The notes: a model not told the origin generated them from the sequence alone. A stretch of 64,000 nt of DNA from Flavobacterium nackdongense (GCF_004355225.1 NZ_CP037933.1:3844001-3908000), one strand, 5' to 3'. Numbered from the stretch's first letter, positions 1-8,832 are shown. A program made the numbers and translations.

Positions 1-1
1 A

Positions 2-1438
2 TCTAAAAAGAATCCACCCAATGTTATTTTTATCATTGCGGACGATTTAGGATACACCGATCTTGGAACCTATGGAAGCGACTTCTACGAAACCCCAAAT
101 TTGGATAATTTGGCTAATACTGCAGTTAAATTTACTAGCGGTTATTCCAATTGCCCAGTATGTTCGCCATCAAGGGCAAGTTTTCAAACAGGAAAATATC
201 CGGTAAATACAGGCATTACCGATTGGATAAAAGGAAGAAAAGCAGAAAACGGAACTACTTCCAATGATCGTTGGATAGTGCCCGATACAGAATATGATAT
301 GAAATTAAGCGAAATCACCATCGCTGAGGCATTGCAAAATAAAGGATATAAAACGGCTTTCCTTGGCAAATGGCATTTGGGCGAAACGGAAGCTTTTTGG
401 CCAGAAAATCAAGGATACGATATCAATATTGGTGGCTGGAGTGCTGGCGGTCCTCATACTGTCAATGGCAGCAAAGCCTATTTTTCGCCTTATGGGAATC
501 CACGACTCAAAGATGGACCTGCAGGAGAATATTTGCCAGAACGATTGACAAATGAAGCTATTGCAATTTTAAAATCGCAAACGGATAAACCACTATTTAT
601 GTGTTTGTCCTATTATTTAGTGCATACAAAATTAGAAGCCAAAGATGAGGATATAGCTATTTTTAAACAAAAGAGAGAAAAAGTAGGAATCACCGAAGCG
701 CAAGAATTTGTCAACTCAGCCCCTTGGATGGCAACGGCGTCCGGGAATGGAAAAAGTTATAAAGAACGCATCAAACAAGGCAATCCAACCTACTCAGCGA
801 TGATCAAAGCTTTAGATGATAATGTGGGAAGATTAATTAATCATCTAAAACAATCGGGTACTTACGACAATACGCTTATTATTTTTGTGTCGGACAATGG
901 AGGTTTAGCAACAGCTGAAGGTTCATCAACCTCCAACTTACCCTTAGCAAAAGGAAAAGGTTGGATGTATGAAGGGGGAATTAGAGTGCCTTTTATAATC
1001 AAACCACCGCAGTGTAATAAAGGAAAAGTAATTGACACTCCCGTTTCAGGTGTAGACTTTTTCCCGACCATTTTGGATTATGCCACAAGTTCATCCCCTG
1101 CTGCTCCGATTGATGGTCTAAACCTTAAATCGATACTAGAAACCTCAAATGGAGGTCAAGATCGTCCCTTGTTTTGGCATTATCCGCATTATTCCAATCA
1201 AGGCGGAAATCCGTCCAGTGCGGTTCGATTAGGAGATTTTAAATTGATTCACGATTTAGAATTAGATGACTATGCCCTTTACAATCTAAAAAGTGATATC
1301 GGCGAAACCAAAAATCTTGCTACAACAATGCCCGAAAAAGTAAATGAATTAAAAGCAATGTTGAACAATTGGATTGTAAAAACTTACGACAAAAAATTAG
1401 AACCCAATCCAAAATGGAACAGAAGTGATTTGAAATAA
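2..1438 (+). CDS. Type I (formylglycine) sulfatase, 5'-truncated by window edge
   Basis: The open frame runs from the window edge to the stop at 1436-1438, so about 479 codons are visible and the true start lies upstream. The first residues contain the metal-binding motif IIADDLGY. The sulfatase signature C-S-P-S-R follows, with the Cys codon at 161-163, which is normally converted to formylglycine. Further family motifs are GKWHLG and a VSDNGG metal-site segment. These place it in the S1 arylsulfatase family. Such enzymes hydrolyse sulfate esters on polysaccharides or glycosaminoglycans, usually in the periplasm or at the surface of Bacteroidetes. The substrate cannot be read from the sequence. 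No gene in this window obviously works with it, so it may belong to a carbohydrate locus to the left. Confidence 0.93.
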   Translation, partial: SKKNPPNVIFIIADDLGYTDLGTYGSDFYETPNLDNLANTAVKFTSGYSNCPVCSPSRASFQTGKYPVNTGITDWIKGRKAENGTTSNDRWIVPDTEYDMKLSEITIAEALQNKGYKTAFLGKWHLGETEAFWPENQGYDINIGGWSAGGPHTVNGSKAYFSPYGNPRLKDGPAGEYLPERLTNEAIAILKSQTDKPLFMCLSYYLVHTKLEAKDEDIAIFKQKREKVGITEAQEFVNSAPWMATASGNGKSYKERIKQGNPTYSAMIKALDDNVGRLINHLKQSGTYDNTLIIFVSDNGGLATAEGSSTSNLPLAKGKGWMYEGGIRVPFIIKPPQCNKGKVIDTPVSGVDFFPTILDYATSSSPAAPIDGLNLKSILETSNGGQDRPLFWHYPHYSNQGGNPSSAVRLGDFKLIHDLELDDYALYNLKSDIGETKNLATTMPEKVNELKAMLNNWIVKTYDKKLEPNPKWNRSDLK

Positions 1439-1897
1439 TCTGTAGAAAAAGAGTCGGTTGCAGCTCTAAAACTCTTACTCCCCAAATTCACTCGTGGGTA
1501 ATTTGTTTTTGCTAGACAATTTATTGGAGTTATCGCTTAAATTGAGCAACAATAGATTGGTTTCTTAAATATAGTTGGTTGTAGTAATGCAACCATTTTT
1601 GGTGTTTTTTTTAAGTTAATTTCCCTATTGATTCTGAGGTTATTTTTAAGCCCGTAAGTTTTTGATCGGCCTTCCTGTACAATATATTTTGCTATTCAAA
1701 ATTTGGAATAGTCATTGCCTAAATAGATTTTGCGCAAAATGGCTTTTTCTCGATTTTGATTATTTTTGTCTGGTACCAAATCATAATTTGAGGCGATTGA
1801 CGACCAATCGATGGTTTGATAGCCTATATCATATCGCAAACAAGTAAAACAACTTTAACCTGATTTTCGAATCAGGTTTTTTTATAAACTATATAAA
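1439..1897. other. 459-bp intergenic gap without a convincing gene
   Basis: The stretch between the sulfatase stop and the mgsA remnant is AT-rich. One 61-codon frame (1662-1847, plus strand) shows no recognisable family. A weak hairpin (GGTTG 1577-1581 pairing with CAACC 1590-1594, followed by T-rich DNA) could end sulfatase transcription. A clear terminator sits at 1857-1883. Together with the decayed gene that follows, this looks like a degenerating region. I see no transposase remnant I can name. Confidence 0.5.
1857..1883 (+). terminator. Rho-independent terminator
   Basis: A perfect 9-bp stem (AACCTGATT, loop TTCG, AATCAGGTT) is followed by a run of seven T. It lies immediately upstream of the mgsA remnant and so insulates it from transcription coming from the left. 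Confidence 0.8.
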
Positions 1898-2272
1898 ATG
1901 GAAATAGCAATTATAGCCCACGACGGAAAAAAGCCGATATGGTTCAGTTTTTGAACAAAAACAAAATAGTTTTGCTTCGCAATGATATTCGTCTTATTGC
2001 CACAGGCACAACAGGTTCAAAAGCGGAAAGCGCCGGTTTCAAAGTCAAAAAAGTGCTTTCTGGTTCACAAGGTGGCGATGATCAAATCGCAGGAAGAGTG
2101 GCAGAAGAAAAAACTAAAATGGTCTTGTTTTTCAAAAGAATCTTTATAAAGTCAAGTACACAAATAGGATGTGATTAAGTTGTTGTTTGTTTGCGATGTT
2201 CATAATGTTGCCATAGCTACAAACGAAGCCGCAGCTCAATTTTTTATAGATGCTATTGCGAAGGAAAATTGA
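1898..2272 (+). pseudogene. mgsA: Methylglyoxal synthase remnant, frameshifted and interrupted
   Basis: Three frame segments together spell a methylglyoxal synthase (dihydroxyacetone phosphate to methylglyoxal plus phosphate). Frame 1 starts MEIAIIAHDGKK at 1898. A one-base loss in the A-run near 1933 moves the reading to MVQFLNKN...LIATGTTGSKAE...LSGSQGGDDQIAG. A one-base gain near 2134-2138 returns it to the first frame, ending DVIKLLFVCDVHNVAIATNEAAAQ up to the TGA at 2270-2272. After the second shift the restored frame contains two stop codons, TAA at 2147-2149 and TAG at 2165-2167, where the family normally has coding residues. The overall length (375 nt, 124 codons plus stop) equals that of an intact gene, so this is recent decay without large deletions. 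Two shifts plus two nonsense codons make simple sequencing error unlikely. Confidence 0.88.
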
Positions 2273-2307
2273 TCCAACACCAGGAACGCTGTGATTGATA
2301 AAATACG

Positions 2308-2342
2308 AAGAAGCCGTTCCATTTAGGACGGCTTCTTTTTTT
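2308..2342 (+). terminator. Rho-independent terminator after mgsA remnant
   Basis: The stem AAGAAGCCGT pairs with ACGGCTTCTT around a short loop and is followed by seven T on the plus strand. It is the natural terminator of the mgsA remnant and faces the convergent gene ending at 2416. Confidence 0.8.
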
Positions 2343-2415
2343 ATCATTCTGATTTTTATCAAAATCTAATTATACGGAATCACTTTTTAGTATCGGATTC
2401 AACTTTTACAACCTA

Positions 2416-3168
2416 TTATCCACCGTAAATCACAGCATCGGGAATAAAATAATGTTCATAATCGTTCACTATAATCTCCCATATATCACTTGCTTTTTGA
2501 GATACAATAGTGCATCTCTCTGTTTTACAAGACCATTCTCCTTTCGAAAAAACAAAAACACGTTTGAGTCCTCTAGGTATTGTGGCGTGTATTTCAGCAC
2601 CACCATTGAATCGAATAACACCAAATTTTGCCATAGCGCTATCGGTTCCATTTTTAGCTCTTAGATCCCCAGTGGCATTGTATTTGGTGCCAGCTACTTT
2701 GGCATCTCCACTATAGCTAGTGTTAGCACTTGCAGTGGAACTAGATTTTGAACTAGAACCAGCAGGAATACTGATACTTAAACTATAGGTCGCTTTTTCA
2801 CCGCGTCTAGCAGTGCTTCTCATTTGATATACTCTAATTTTATAAGTACCACTTTTAGTCAAATTGAGGCTGCAGGTATTGCCTTCAGTTTGACTAATAA
2901 AATCAGCTACATTTTCTGAACCTGGGGGAAGTACATTAAAGAAACTACTTTTAGAAAGTTGTTTAAAAGTTACTTTTAAGGTTTGTCCCGCATTGGCACC
3001 CACAGTGTAATCAATGGTTTGATCTCCTGTAATGGAACCTTGTATTACCGTTGAAGATTTACCTTTCGGGAAGCTAACTTTTTTGGTAATAATTTGAGCA
3101 GAACTTTCTACTGGAATCAACGCCAAAATTGCTAAAAACAATCCCATTCTTTTTAAACATTTTCTCAT
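2416..3168 (-). CDS. Secreted protein with PliG-like domain, function unknown
   Basis: The 250-residue protein starts with a signal peptide (residues 1-25, ending SSAQ). Residues about 30-135 form a beta-rich module with AGQTLKVTF, a run ending NVLPPGSENV, and YKIRVYQMRSTARRGE...YSLSI. This resembles the PliG/g-type-lysozyme-inhibitor-like modules of exported proteins, an assignment I hold only loosely. A Ser/Ala-rich linker (about 136-152) leads to a second globular part (about 155-250) with two Cys (WSCKTERC) that could form a disulfide. The protein is probably periplasmic or secreted. The gene stands alone, converging on the mgsA remnant. An inhibitor or binding role is a guess. Confidence 0.8.
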   Translation of the reverse strand: MRKCLKRMGLFLAILALIPVESSAQIITKKVSFPKGKSSTVIQGSITGDQTIDYTVGANAGQTLKVTFKQLSKSSFFNVLPPGSENVADFISQTEGNTCSLNLTKSGTYKIRVYQMRSTARRGEKATYSLSISIPAGSSSKSSSTASANTSYSGDAKVAGTKYNATGDLRAKNGTDSAMAKFGVIRFNGGAEIHATIPRGLKRVFVFSKGEWSCKTERCTIVSQKASDIWEIIVNDYEHYFIPDAVIYGG

Positions 3169-3263
3169 AATAATTTGTTTTAATGGTTATTAACTCAAAT
3201 TTATAAAAAAAAAGTATACTAAATATCGCTTAGGGGGAAATTAACGCATTGATAAATGACTTT

Positions 3264-3644
3264 TTACAAATACGCAATCATCGAAATTTCGACATTTACA
3301 TTTTTGGGCAATGCTGCCACCTGAACGGTTTCACGTGCAGGAGCTGTAACCTCGTCAAAATACGAACCATAAACGGTATTTATAGCTCCAAAATCATTCA
3401 TATTCGTGATGAATATCGTCGATTTTACTACGTTTTCAAAGGTCATTCCAGCCGCTTCGAGAACAGCTTTCATATTTTGCATCACTTGTTGGGTTTCGGC
3501 TTGAATGTTGTTGGTAACAAGTTCCCCATTTTCGGGATTGATGGCAATTTGCCCAGAAGTATAAAGGGTGTTGCCCATAAGAACCGCTTGGTTGTATGGC
3601 CCAATTGGTGCTGGAGCTTTTTCGGTAAAGATTATTTTTTTCAT
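3264..3644 (-). CDS. ridA: RidA family 2-iminobutanoate/2-iminopropanoate deaminase
   Basis: The 126-residue length, the N-terminal APAPIGPYNQAV, YTSGQIAINPENGELV, and the C-terminal AALPKNVNVEISMIA are typical of the Rid (YjgF/YER057c/UK114) family. RidA is a small cytoplasmic trimer that hydrolyses reactive enamine/imine intermediates released by PLP enzymes such as threonine dehydratase, protecting other PLP enzymes. It starts 39 bases downstream of the end of the LptD-like gene on the same strand, so the two could be co-transcribed. The start codon follows an A/T-rich leader without a Shine-Dalgarno sequence, as is usual here. Confidence 0.93.
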   Translation of the reverse strand: MKKIIFTEKAPAPIGPYNQAVLMGNTLYTSGQIAINPENGELVTNNIQAETQQVMQNMKAVLEAAGMTFENVVKSTIFITNMNDFGAINTVYGSYFDEVTAPARETVQVAALPKNVNVEISMIAYL

Positions 3645-3683
3645 AAAAACTGCATTTTTTAGTGTATCAAAAATAGCATTAAA

Positions 3684-6464
3684 TTATCGATTGCTCACGC
3701 TCCGCTTATCATATTTAATATCACTAAGGATACCGGATTTGATACCAATGAAAAAACTCCAGTTGGCTTGATCGCCAAAGGGTTGCCAATTGAAATCCAT
3801 TCGCCAGCTTAATAAATCTCTTTCAAAACGGAGTTGGGTGTAAGTTACACCATTTAGTACAAAATCATATCCTGTAGAAACCCCAACTTTCCATTTTGGA
3901 GTTAAATCCCCATTTGCAGAAACCATCAAGGAATTTCCGGTAATTTTGCTTTCTCTATTGATATTGCTATACGTAAGAGAATAGGCGAGGGTCATATCCC
4001 AAGGCAATTTCGAAGCGAAAAATTCGGATATTTTATCGGTAGCGTCCTCATCTTCGTCTTCAAATTGGCTTCGGCCTCTAATATTATCAATGGTATTTCG
4101 TCCAAACAAATCATCATCTCGCCCTCCATTCCGTTGACCTTCTTTGTTTTTGCCCTCTTTTTCTTTTTCATCGGCATCTTTGCTGGATATCGAATAATTT
4201 AAAGTCATATTGGCGCTGGTCATTCGAAACAAACTGCCGCCATTGTTGATGTTATACACATTGATTCTATTGCCGGCATTATCAATGGCATAAGGATCGA
4301 GTGTGGCACCGAAATTCATGTTCAATTTATCTTTGAATAATAGCGTTCCTCCGCTCACTCGGACAGGAGCCCATGCGAGAGTCGTTTTTCCGTCGGCATT
4401 GATGTCGTAACTGGTAGAAAAATTCAAATTATTCAGCAGCATAATTTTTTTAGGATCGACTTTGGTGCTATCGGGATCGGTGATTTTTGCTTCGAAGGTA
4501 TTGCTCAAATCAAAACCTAGTATATTGGAATTGTTATTTGACGGTGCTCCAAAGACGCCTCCTTCAAACCGTGTATAATCTTTGGTCATAGTTCCCGAAG
4601 CATCGGTGGCGTAGGTGTCGTAATATTTTTCGAAACTAGGAGTGTAGCCGTAGGAGAGCGAAGGCCGCATCACGTGTCGAATGGATTTTATTTTTTTATC
4701 GGGTTTGAAGTTGAAAGTTCCATAAATAGTGGTTCCCAAACTACTCGAAAAATTATAGGTCCTAAAAGCATCGAATCCGTTGATCGTTTCATCTATAACT
4801 TCACTTTGGTCTTTATCATAATACCTTTTGATAGTTTTTAAAGTCCAAACTTCGTTATAATTCATTGCCGTCGAGGCACTAAAATATTTAAAAACTTTGA
4901 AATTGGTACTCAATGGAATCGAATGTTGCATACCAATTTTTGCGTTATCAAACATTTGTTTGGAAAAGAATAAGGAATCTGTAGTAACAAAACTATTCTT
5001 TCCAACTAAATTATACAGTAAATTGATGTTTTTGAAAAACCCTTTTTTTACACCGTCTTTACCCACAAAAGGATAAATTCTATCGACACTGTATTGCAAA
5101 TCGGGCAAGGTCATATTGATTTCTGAAGTTTGGGTGTTTTGCGAATGGGTGGCACTCAAGGACAAACGCGAACCTACAGTGGCGGGAAAAAATTTGCTGT
5201 AAGAAACCGACGAGGTCAAAGTGTTATTCAAATTCGAACCTATGTTGGATTGATTGATTGATTGTTGGTAATATTTACTGCTTCCCATATTGACCGATGC
5301 CGAAAAACTTGAATTAGGACTTCCTTTAGAATCTTTCGAATGTGACCATTGCAAATTGTAAATGTTTTGTTTGGAATAATCGGGATAACCACGTTCGCTA
5401 TTGATCAAGTTTTCGAATCTAAAGTTCAAATTGCCTCTGTAACTATATCGTTTAGCATAACTCGATTCAAAACGCATGGCATAACTCCCGTTGGTATAAT
5501 AATCGCCGAGGACAGTCAAGTCATAATGGTCGCTCAATGCAAAGTAATATCCACCATTCTGCAATGAAAAACCTCTGTTGTTGGAGTCATTATAACTCGG
5601 CAAAAGGATACCTGAAACACTGGTTTCTTTGCTCATCGGGAAAAAAGCAAAAGGCAAAGCGATTGGTGTTGGCACATTGGCAATAACCATATTGGTCAAA
5701 CCCGTTACTACTTTTTTACCCGGAATGATTTTTACTTTACTAGTTTGAAAATAATATTCCGGATTATCGACATCTTTTGAGGTCGTGAATCGCGCACCTT
5801 TCAAGAAATAAACCGAATCATTTTCTTTTTTAGTCAAAACTGCTTTGACTTTGAATTCTCCTTGATCGGTTCTTGAATTCCAGATTAAAGCTTTTTTAGA
5901 TTTAAAATTAAAACGGATAGAATCAGGTTCGATAACATTCTCGGCTTGTTTGAAATTGGGATATTGCGAAGGTTTACCCATTGAATCTTTAATTCTTCCC
6001 GCGAGAACTTCGTTGGTTTCATAATTCAAAACGATAATTCCAGATTTCAATTCCGTGTCTGTATGATACAATTCGGCTTTATTGTAGAGCGTGATGAGCT
6101 TTTTCTTCTGTTCTATTTTGACGTAATCGGTAGCATTGTATTTTATTTTGGCGTCAAGAAGTACTTTTTTGGGAATGCTGTCTTTTTTGATGGTGTCGGT
6201 ATTGCTTACCACTAAAGTACTCGGCTGATTTTTTGAATTGGGGGTAGCAACGGCTTTTTTGGATTGTTCGGTCGAGGGAATTGTTTTTTTCTTTTTTGAA
6301 ATATCTTGCCCAAATATTTTACAGCTTCCTATTGTTAGGAAAATGGATAATAAAACGATATTAAATAAGTTTGTATTCAAAGGTTTTAATGCTATTTTTG
6401 TAAAAATATGGCTTGTTTTTTGACGTGTCAAACTTACATATAAATTTTTTGCAAAAATAATCAA
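3684..6464 (-). CDS. lptD: LptD-like outer-membrane LPS assembly protein
   Basis: The protein (926 codons from the ATG at 6464) has an N-terminal hydrophobic export segment, a Ser/Thr/Lys-rich linker, an OstA/LptA-like beta-jellyroll part (about 110-250: YNATDYVKI..., ELYHTDTELKSGIIVLNYETNEVLAG), then a long C-terminal region of alternating aromatic strands typical of a beta-barrel. This matches the LptD-like proteins of Bacteroidetes, which insert lipopolysaccharide into the outer leaflet. The start is uncertain. An in-frame TTG at 6380 would give a conventional signal peptide beginning NTNLFNIVLLSIFLTIG. A minus-strand TATTTTTG box at 6452-6459 would put transcription start inside the longer reading frame and favours the shorter form. 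Its neighbours (amidases, MlaD-like protein) are also envelope functions. Confidence 0.85.
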   Translation of the reverse strand: MIIFAKNLYVSLTRQKTSHIFTKIALKPLNTNLFNIVLLSIFLTIGSCKIFGQDISKKKKTIPSTEQSKKAVATPNSKNQPSTLVVSNTDTIKKDSIPKKVLLDAKIKYNATDYVKIEQKKKLITLYNKAELYHTDTELKSGIIVLNYETNEVLAGRIKDSMGKPSQYPNFKQAENVIEPDSIRFNFKSKKALIWNSRTDQGEFKVKAVLTKKENDSVYFLKGARFTTSKDVDNPEYYFQTSKVKIIPGKKVVTGLTNMVIANVPTPIALPFAFFPMSKETSVSGILLPSYNDSNNRGFSLQNGGYYFALSDHYDLTVLGDYYTNGSYAMRFESSYAKRYSYRGNLNFRFENLINSERGYPDYSKQNIYNLQWSHSKDSKGSPNSSFSASVNMGSSKYYQQSINQSNIGSNLNNTLTSSVSYSKFFPATVGSRLSLSATHSQNTQTSEINMTLPDLQYSVDRIYPFVGKDGVKKGFFKNINLLYNLVGKNSFVTTDSLFFSKQMFDNAKIGMQHSIPLSTNFKVFKYFSASTAMNYNEVWTLKTIKRYYDKDQSEVIDETINGFDAFRTYNFSSSLGTTIYGTFNFKPDKKIKSIRHVMRPSLSYGYTPSFEKYYDTYATDASGTMTKDYTRFEGGVFGAPSNNNSNILGFDLSNTFEAKITDPDSTKVDPKKIMLLNNLNFSTSYDINADGKTTLAWAPVRVSGGTLLFKDKLNMNFGATLDPYAIDNAGNRINVYNINNGGSLFRMTSANMTLNYSISSKDADEKEKEGKNKEGQRNGGRDDDLFGRNTIDNIRGRSQFEDEDEDATDKISEFFASKLPWDMTLAYSLTYSNINRESKITGNSLMVSANGDLTPKWKVGVSTGYDFVLNGVTYTQLRFERDLLSWRMDFNWQPFGDQANWSFFIGIKSGILSDIKYDKRSVSNR
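6370..6400 (+). promoter_or_regulatory. Bacteroidetes-type promoter for the amidase genes
   Basis: TTTG at 6370-6373 is followed by a 19-base spacer and TATTTTTG at 6393-6400, matching the Bacteroidetes sigma consensus TTTG-N19-TAnnTTTG exactly. Transcription would begin near 6406, giving the amidase gene a leader of about 105 bases. The promoter overlaps the 5' end of the divergent LptD-like frame. Confidence 0.6.
6419..6432. promoter_or_regulatory. Operator-like palindrome TTTGACGTGTCAAA
   Basis: The arms TTTGAC and GTCAAA are perfectly complementary around a GT centre. The site lies between the candidate plus-strand promoter (6370-6400) and the candidate minus-strand -7 box (6452-6459), so a bound protein could affect both the LptD-like gene and the amidases. 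No regulator can be assigned from sequence. Confidence 0.35.
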
Positions 6465-6511
6465 ATATTACATTTATAGCCTTGGTGTTGTAATTAAATT
6501 AACTTTTATAA

Positions 6512-7633
6512 ATGACCACTAATTTAAAAAACTTCTTTTGCACAGCGTTTGCCAGCTTGTTTTTATGCAGTTTATCCTTTGCTCAAAACCATTCGCAATT
6601 CACCGTAATTCTAGACGCTGGTCACGGCGGAAAAGACCCTGGTAATTCCTATCACGGATTTGTAGAAAAGGAAATTGCACTGAAGACCACACTGAAAGTT
6701 GGAGAGATTTTAGAAAAAGAAAAGGGGATAAAAGTGATTTATACTCGCACCTCCGATGTGTTTATTGAATTATCAAAAAGGCCGAAAATAGCCAATAAGG
6801 CAAATGCAAACTTATTTATTTCGGTTCATTGTAATTCCGTTAAAAATTTTACTCCTTCCGGAACTGAAACTTTTGTTATGGGTTTGTCTCGAAGCGACAT
6901 GAATTTGGAGGTCGCCAAAAATGAAAACTCGGTTATTTTGCTCGAAAATAATTACAAAGAAACCTATCAGGGGTTCAACCCCAAGAAACCGGAATCGTTG
7001 ATCGGCTTAACGATGATGCAAGAAGAAAATTTAAATAACAGCATCAATTTGGCCACAAAAATTCAAAATAATTTCACCCATAATCTAGACAGAAATACGC
7101 GTGGCGTCAAACAACAGCCGCTATGGGTTTTGGATGCGGCTTATATGCCGGGGGTATTAATCGAACTGGGTTTTTTGTCTAACTTTGAAGAGGGGAAATT
7201 TCTGAATTCCGATGAAGGACAATACAAAATGGCGCTTCAAATTGCAAACGCCATTAAATCCTACAAAAAAGATTACTTGGGGGAAGAGGGAGTCCGTTCT
7301 ACGCCAACAGAAGTGAAAGAAAAACCCGTACATCCGATAGAAACCAGTGAAAAATTGAAAACCGACTCTTCAAAAAAGGATTCGATTTATAAAATACAAC
7401 TTTTTGCAGGGACACAAAAAATTGAATTGGATTCTAAATCCTTTAAAGGGCTGAAAAATATTTCAACTACCTTTAGCAATAATATGTATCGGTATATGTA
7501 TGGAGAAACGACCAATAAGGAAGAGGCTAAAAAACTGAAATCGGAGGCTCAAAAAACGGGGTTTTCTGGCGCATATATTGTTCTGATCAAGGATGGGAAA
7601 GCAAGCCCAGTCAAAGACATCGATAAATTCTAA
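6512..7633 (+). CDS. N-acetylmuramoyl-L-alanine amidase (Amidase_3), copy 1
   Basis: The 373-residue protein has a signal peptide (residues 1-25, ending LSFAQ) and an Amidase_3 domain (about 30-250). Zn ligands are visible in DAGHGGKDPG (His), VEKEIAL (Glu) and ISVHCNS (His). The second catalytic Glu is in VLIELGFLSN. This family cleaves the bond between MurNAc and L-Ala in peptidoglycan, typically during daughter-cell separation. The C-terminal 75 residues (YKIQLFAGTQKIEL...YMYGETTNKEEAKKLK) look like a SPOR-type glycan-binding domain. It is followed after 18 bases by a paralogue with the same architecture. Confidence 0.93.
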   Translation: MTTNLKNFFCTAFASLFLCSLSFAQNHSQFTVILDAGHGGKDPGNSYHGFVEKEIALKTTLKVGEILEKEKGIKVIYTRTSDVFIELSKRPKIANKANANLFISVHCNSVKNFTPSGTETFVMGLSRSDMNLEVAKNENSVILLENNYKETYQGFNPKKPESLIGLTMMQEENLNNSINLATKIQNNFTHNLDRNTRGVKQQPLWVLDAAYMPGVLIELGFLSNFEEGKFLNSDEGQYKMALQIANAIKSYKKDYLGEEGVRSTPTEVKEKPVHPIETSEKLKTDSSKKDSIYKIQLFAGTQKIELDSKSFKGLKNISTTFSNNMYRYMYGETTNKEEAKKLKSEAQKTGFSGAYIVLIKDGKASPVKDIDKF

Positions 7634-7651
7634 TACCTAATTTGAAAAATA

Positions 7652-8794
7652 ATGCAAGTAGTGAAAAAAAATAGAATAGCGGCCATCGTTTTTTTCGTGA
7701 CGACATTTTTTGTGTTTAGCGCTGCTTTTAGTCAAAATTTGTTTCGTGTAGCTTTAGATGCGGGGCACGGCGATCACGATTTTGGGGCCAATTATGGCGG
7801 TCGAATCGAAAAAAACATCAACTTGGCTTTGGTGCTTAAGGTTGGCAAAATTTTAGAACAAAACCCTAAGATAGAGGTTATTTACACCCGTACTACCGAT
7901 GTTTTTATCGATTTAATCGAACGAGCCAATATTGCAAATCGCGCCGATGCCACAATTTTTGTTTCCATTCATTGCAATGCCAACAAGAATACCGCTGCTT
8001 CAGGAACCGAAACTTATGTGATGGGGATGAGTAAAGTAGCCTCGAATCTAGAAGCGGCAAAAAAGGAAAACTCGGTAATTACTTTAGAAAAAGATTACAA
8101 ACAAAAATATGAAGGTTTCGATCCGAATTCTCCCGAAACGATGATCGGTATGACCTTGATGCAGGAAGAATATTTAGATAACAGTATTGCATTGGCAAGT
8201 AAAATTGAAGATCGATTTGCCGATTTAGGAAGAGAAATTCGGCAAGGCGGCGTAAAACAAGCTCCATTTATGGTACTGCACAAGGCCTATATGCCAAGAG
8301 TTTTAGTCGAAACGGGCTTTATTTCGAATACTGTTGAAGGTAATTATCTAAATTCAGAAGAAGGACAGAACGATATTGCCCGTGCCATCGCAGATGCGAT
8401 TGTCAGCTACAAAAGAGAATATTTCGGAGCTGATGCAACCGATAATTACAATGAAAGACCCAGCCAAACAACCCCTGCGGCGGCCGTAAACGAAAATGTG
8501 GCCCCAGTGGTTGAAAAACCAGTAGTGAAAGAAGAGGCGCCTGCCATCGTTTTTAAAGTGCAACTAATGACCAGTAAGAAGAAATTAGAATTGCAATCCA
8601 GCAATTTCAAAGGGCTCGAAGGGATTACAGTGGTTGCCGACGGGAAGTATTTCAAATATATGTTTGGCGCCGCCGCTACTTTCGAGGAAGCCCAAAAACT
8701 GTTGGCGGAAGCGAAATCCAAAGGATATGATTCGGCTTATTTGATAGCATTGAAAAATGGTCAGTTGATTACCGTACAAGAGGCCATCAAATAA
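7652..8794 (+). CDS. N-acetylmuramoyl-L-alanine amidase (Amidase_3), copy 2
   Basis: The 380-residue protein is a tandem paralogue of the preceding gene. It has a signal peptide (about 1-28), an Amidase_3 domain with DAGHGDHDFG, IEKNINL, VSIHCNA and VLVETGFISN carrying the Zn and catalytic residues, a Pro/Glu/Val-rich linker (about 265-300) and a SPOR-like C-terminal domain (FKVQLMTSKKKLEL...KYMFGAAATFEEAQ). It is exported to the periplasm and hydrolyses peptidoglycan stem-peptide linkages. The gap to copy 1 is 18 bases, so the two share a transcript. Differences in the linker and in the loop after the first His suggest functional divergence after duplication. Confidence 0.93.
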   Translation: MQVVKKNRIAAIVFFVTTFFVFSAAFSQNLFRVALDAGHGDHDFGANYGGRIEKNINLALVLKVGKILEQNPKIEVIYTRTTDVFIDLIERANIANRADATIFVSIHCNANKNTAASGTETYVMGMSKVASNLEAAKKENSVITLEKDYKQKYEGFDPNSPETMIGMTLMQEEYLDNSIALASKIEDRFADLGREIRQGGVKQAPFMVLHKAYMPRVLVETGFISNTVEGNYLNSEEGQNDIARAIADAIVSYKREYFGADATDNYNERPSQTTPAAAVNENVAPVVEKPVVKEEAPAIVFKVQLMTSKKKLELQSSNFKGLEGITVVADGKYFKYMFGAAATFEEAQKLLAEAKSKGYDSAYLIALKNGQLITVQEAIK

Positions 8795-8824
8795 TTATTA
8801 ACTTCAAGTTTAATATATTTACAT

Positions 8825-8832
8825 TAAATTTG
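8825..8832 (+). promoter_or_regulatory. Candidate -7 box TAAATTTG before the MCE gene
   Basis: TAAATTTG matches the TAnnTTTG consensus and lies 17 bases before the TTG start at 8850. No TTG is found at the expected -33 distance, so it may be a weak or activated promoter. Confidence 0.4.

Noticed and set aside
1662..1847. 61-codon open frame in the gap after the sulfatase
   Set aside because: No recognisable family, no promoter or start context, and it lies in a degenerating region. Treated as chance.
1898..2272. Sequencing error as the explanation for the broken mgsA
   Set aside because: A homopolymer error could explain the first shift, but the restored frame also contains two nonsense codons in conserved positions.
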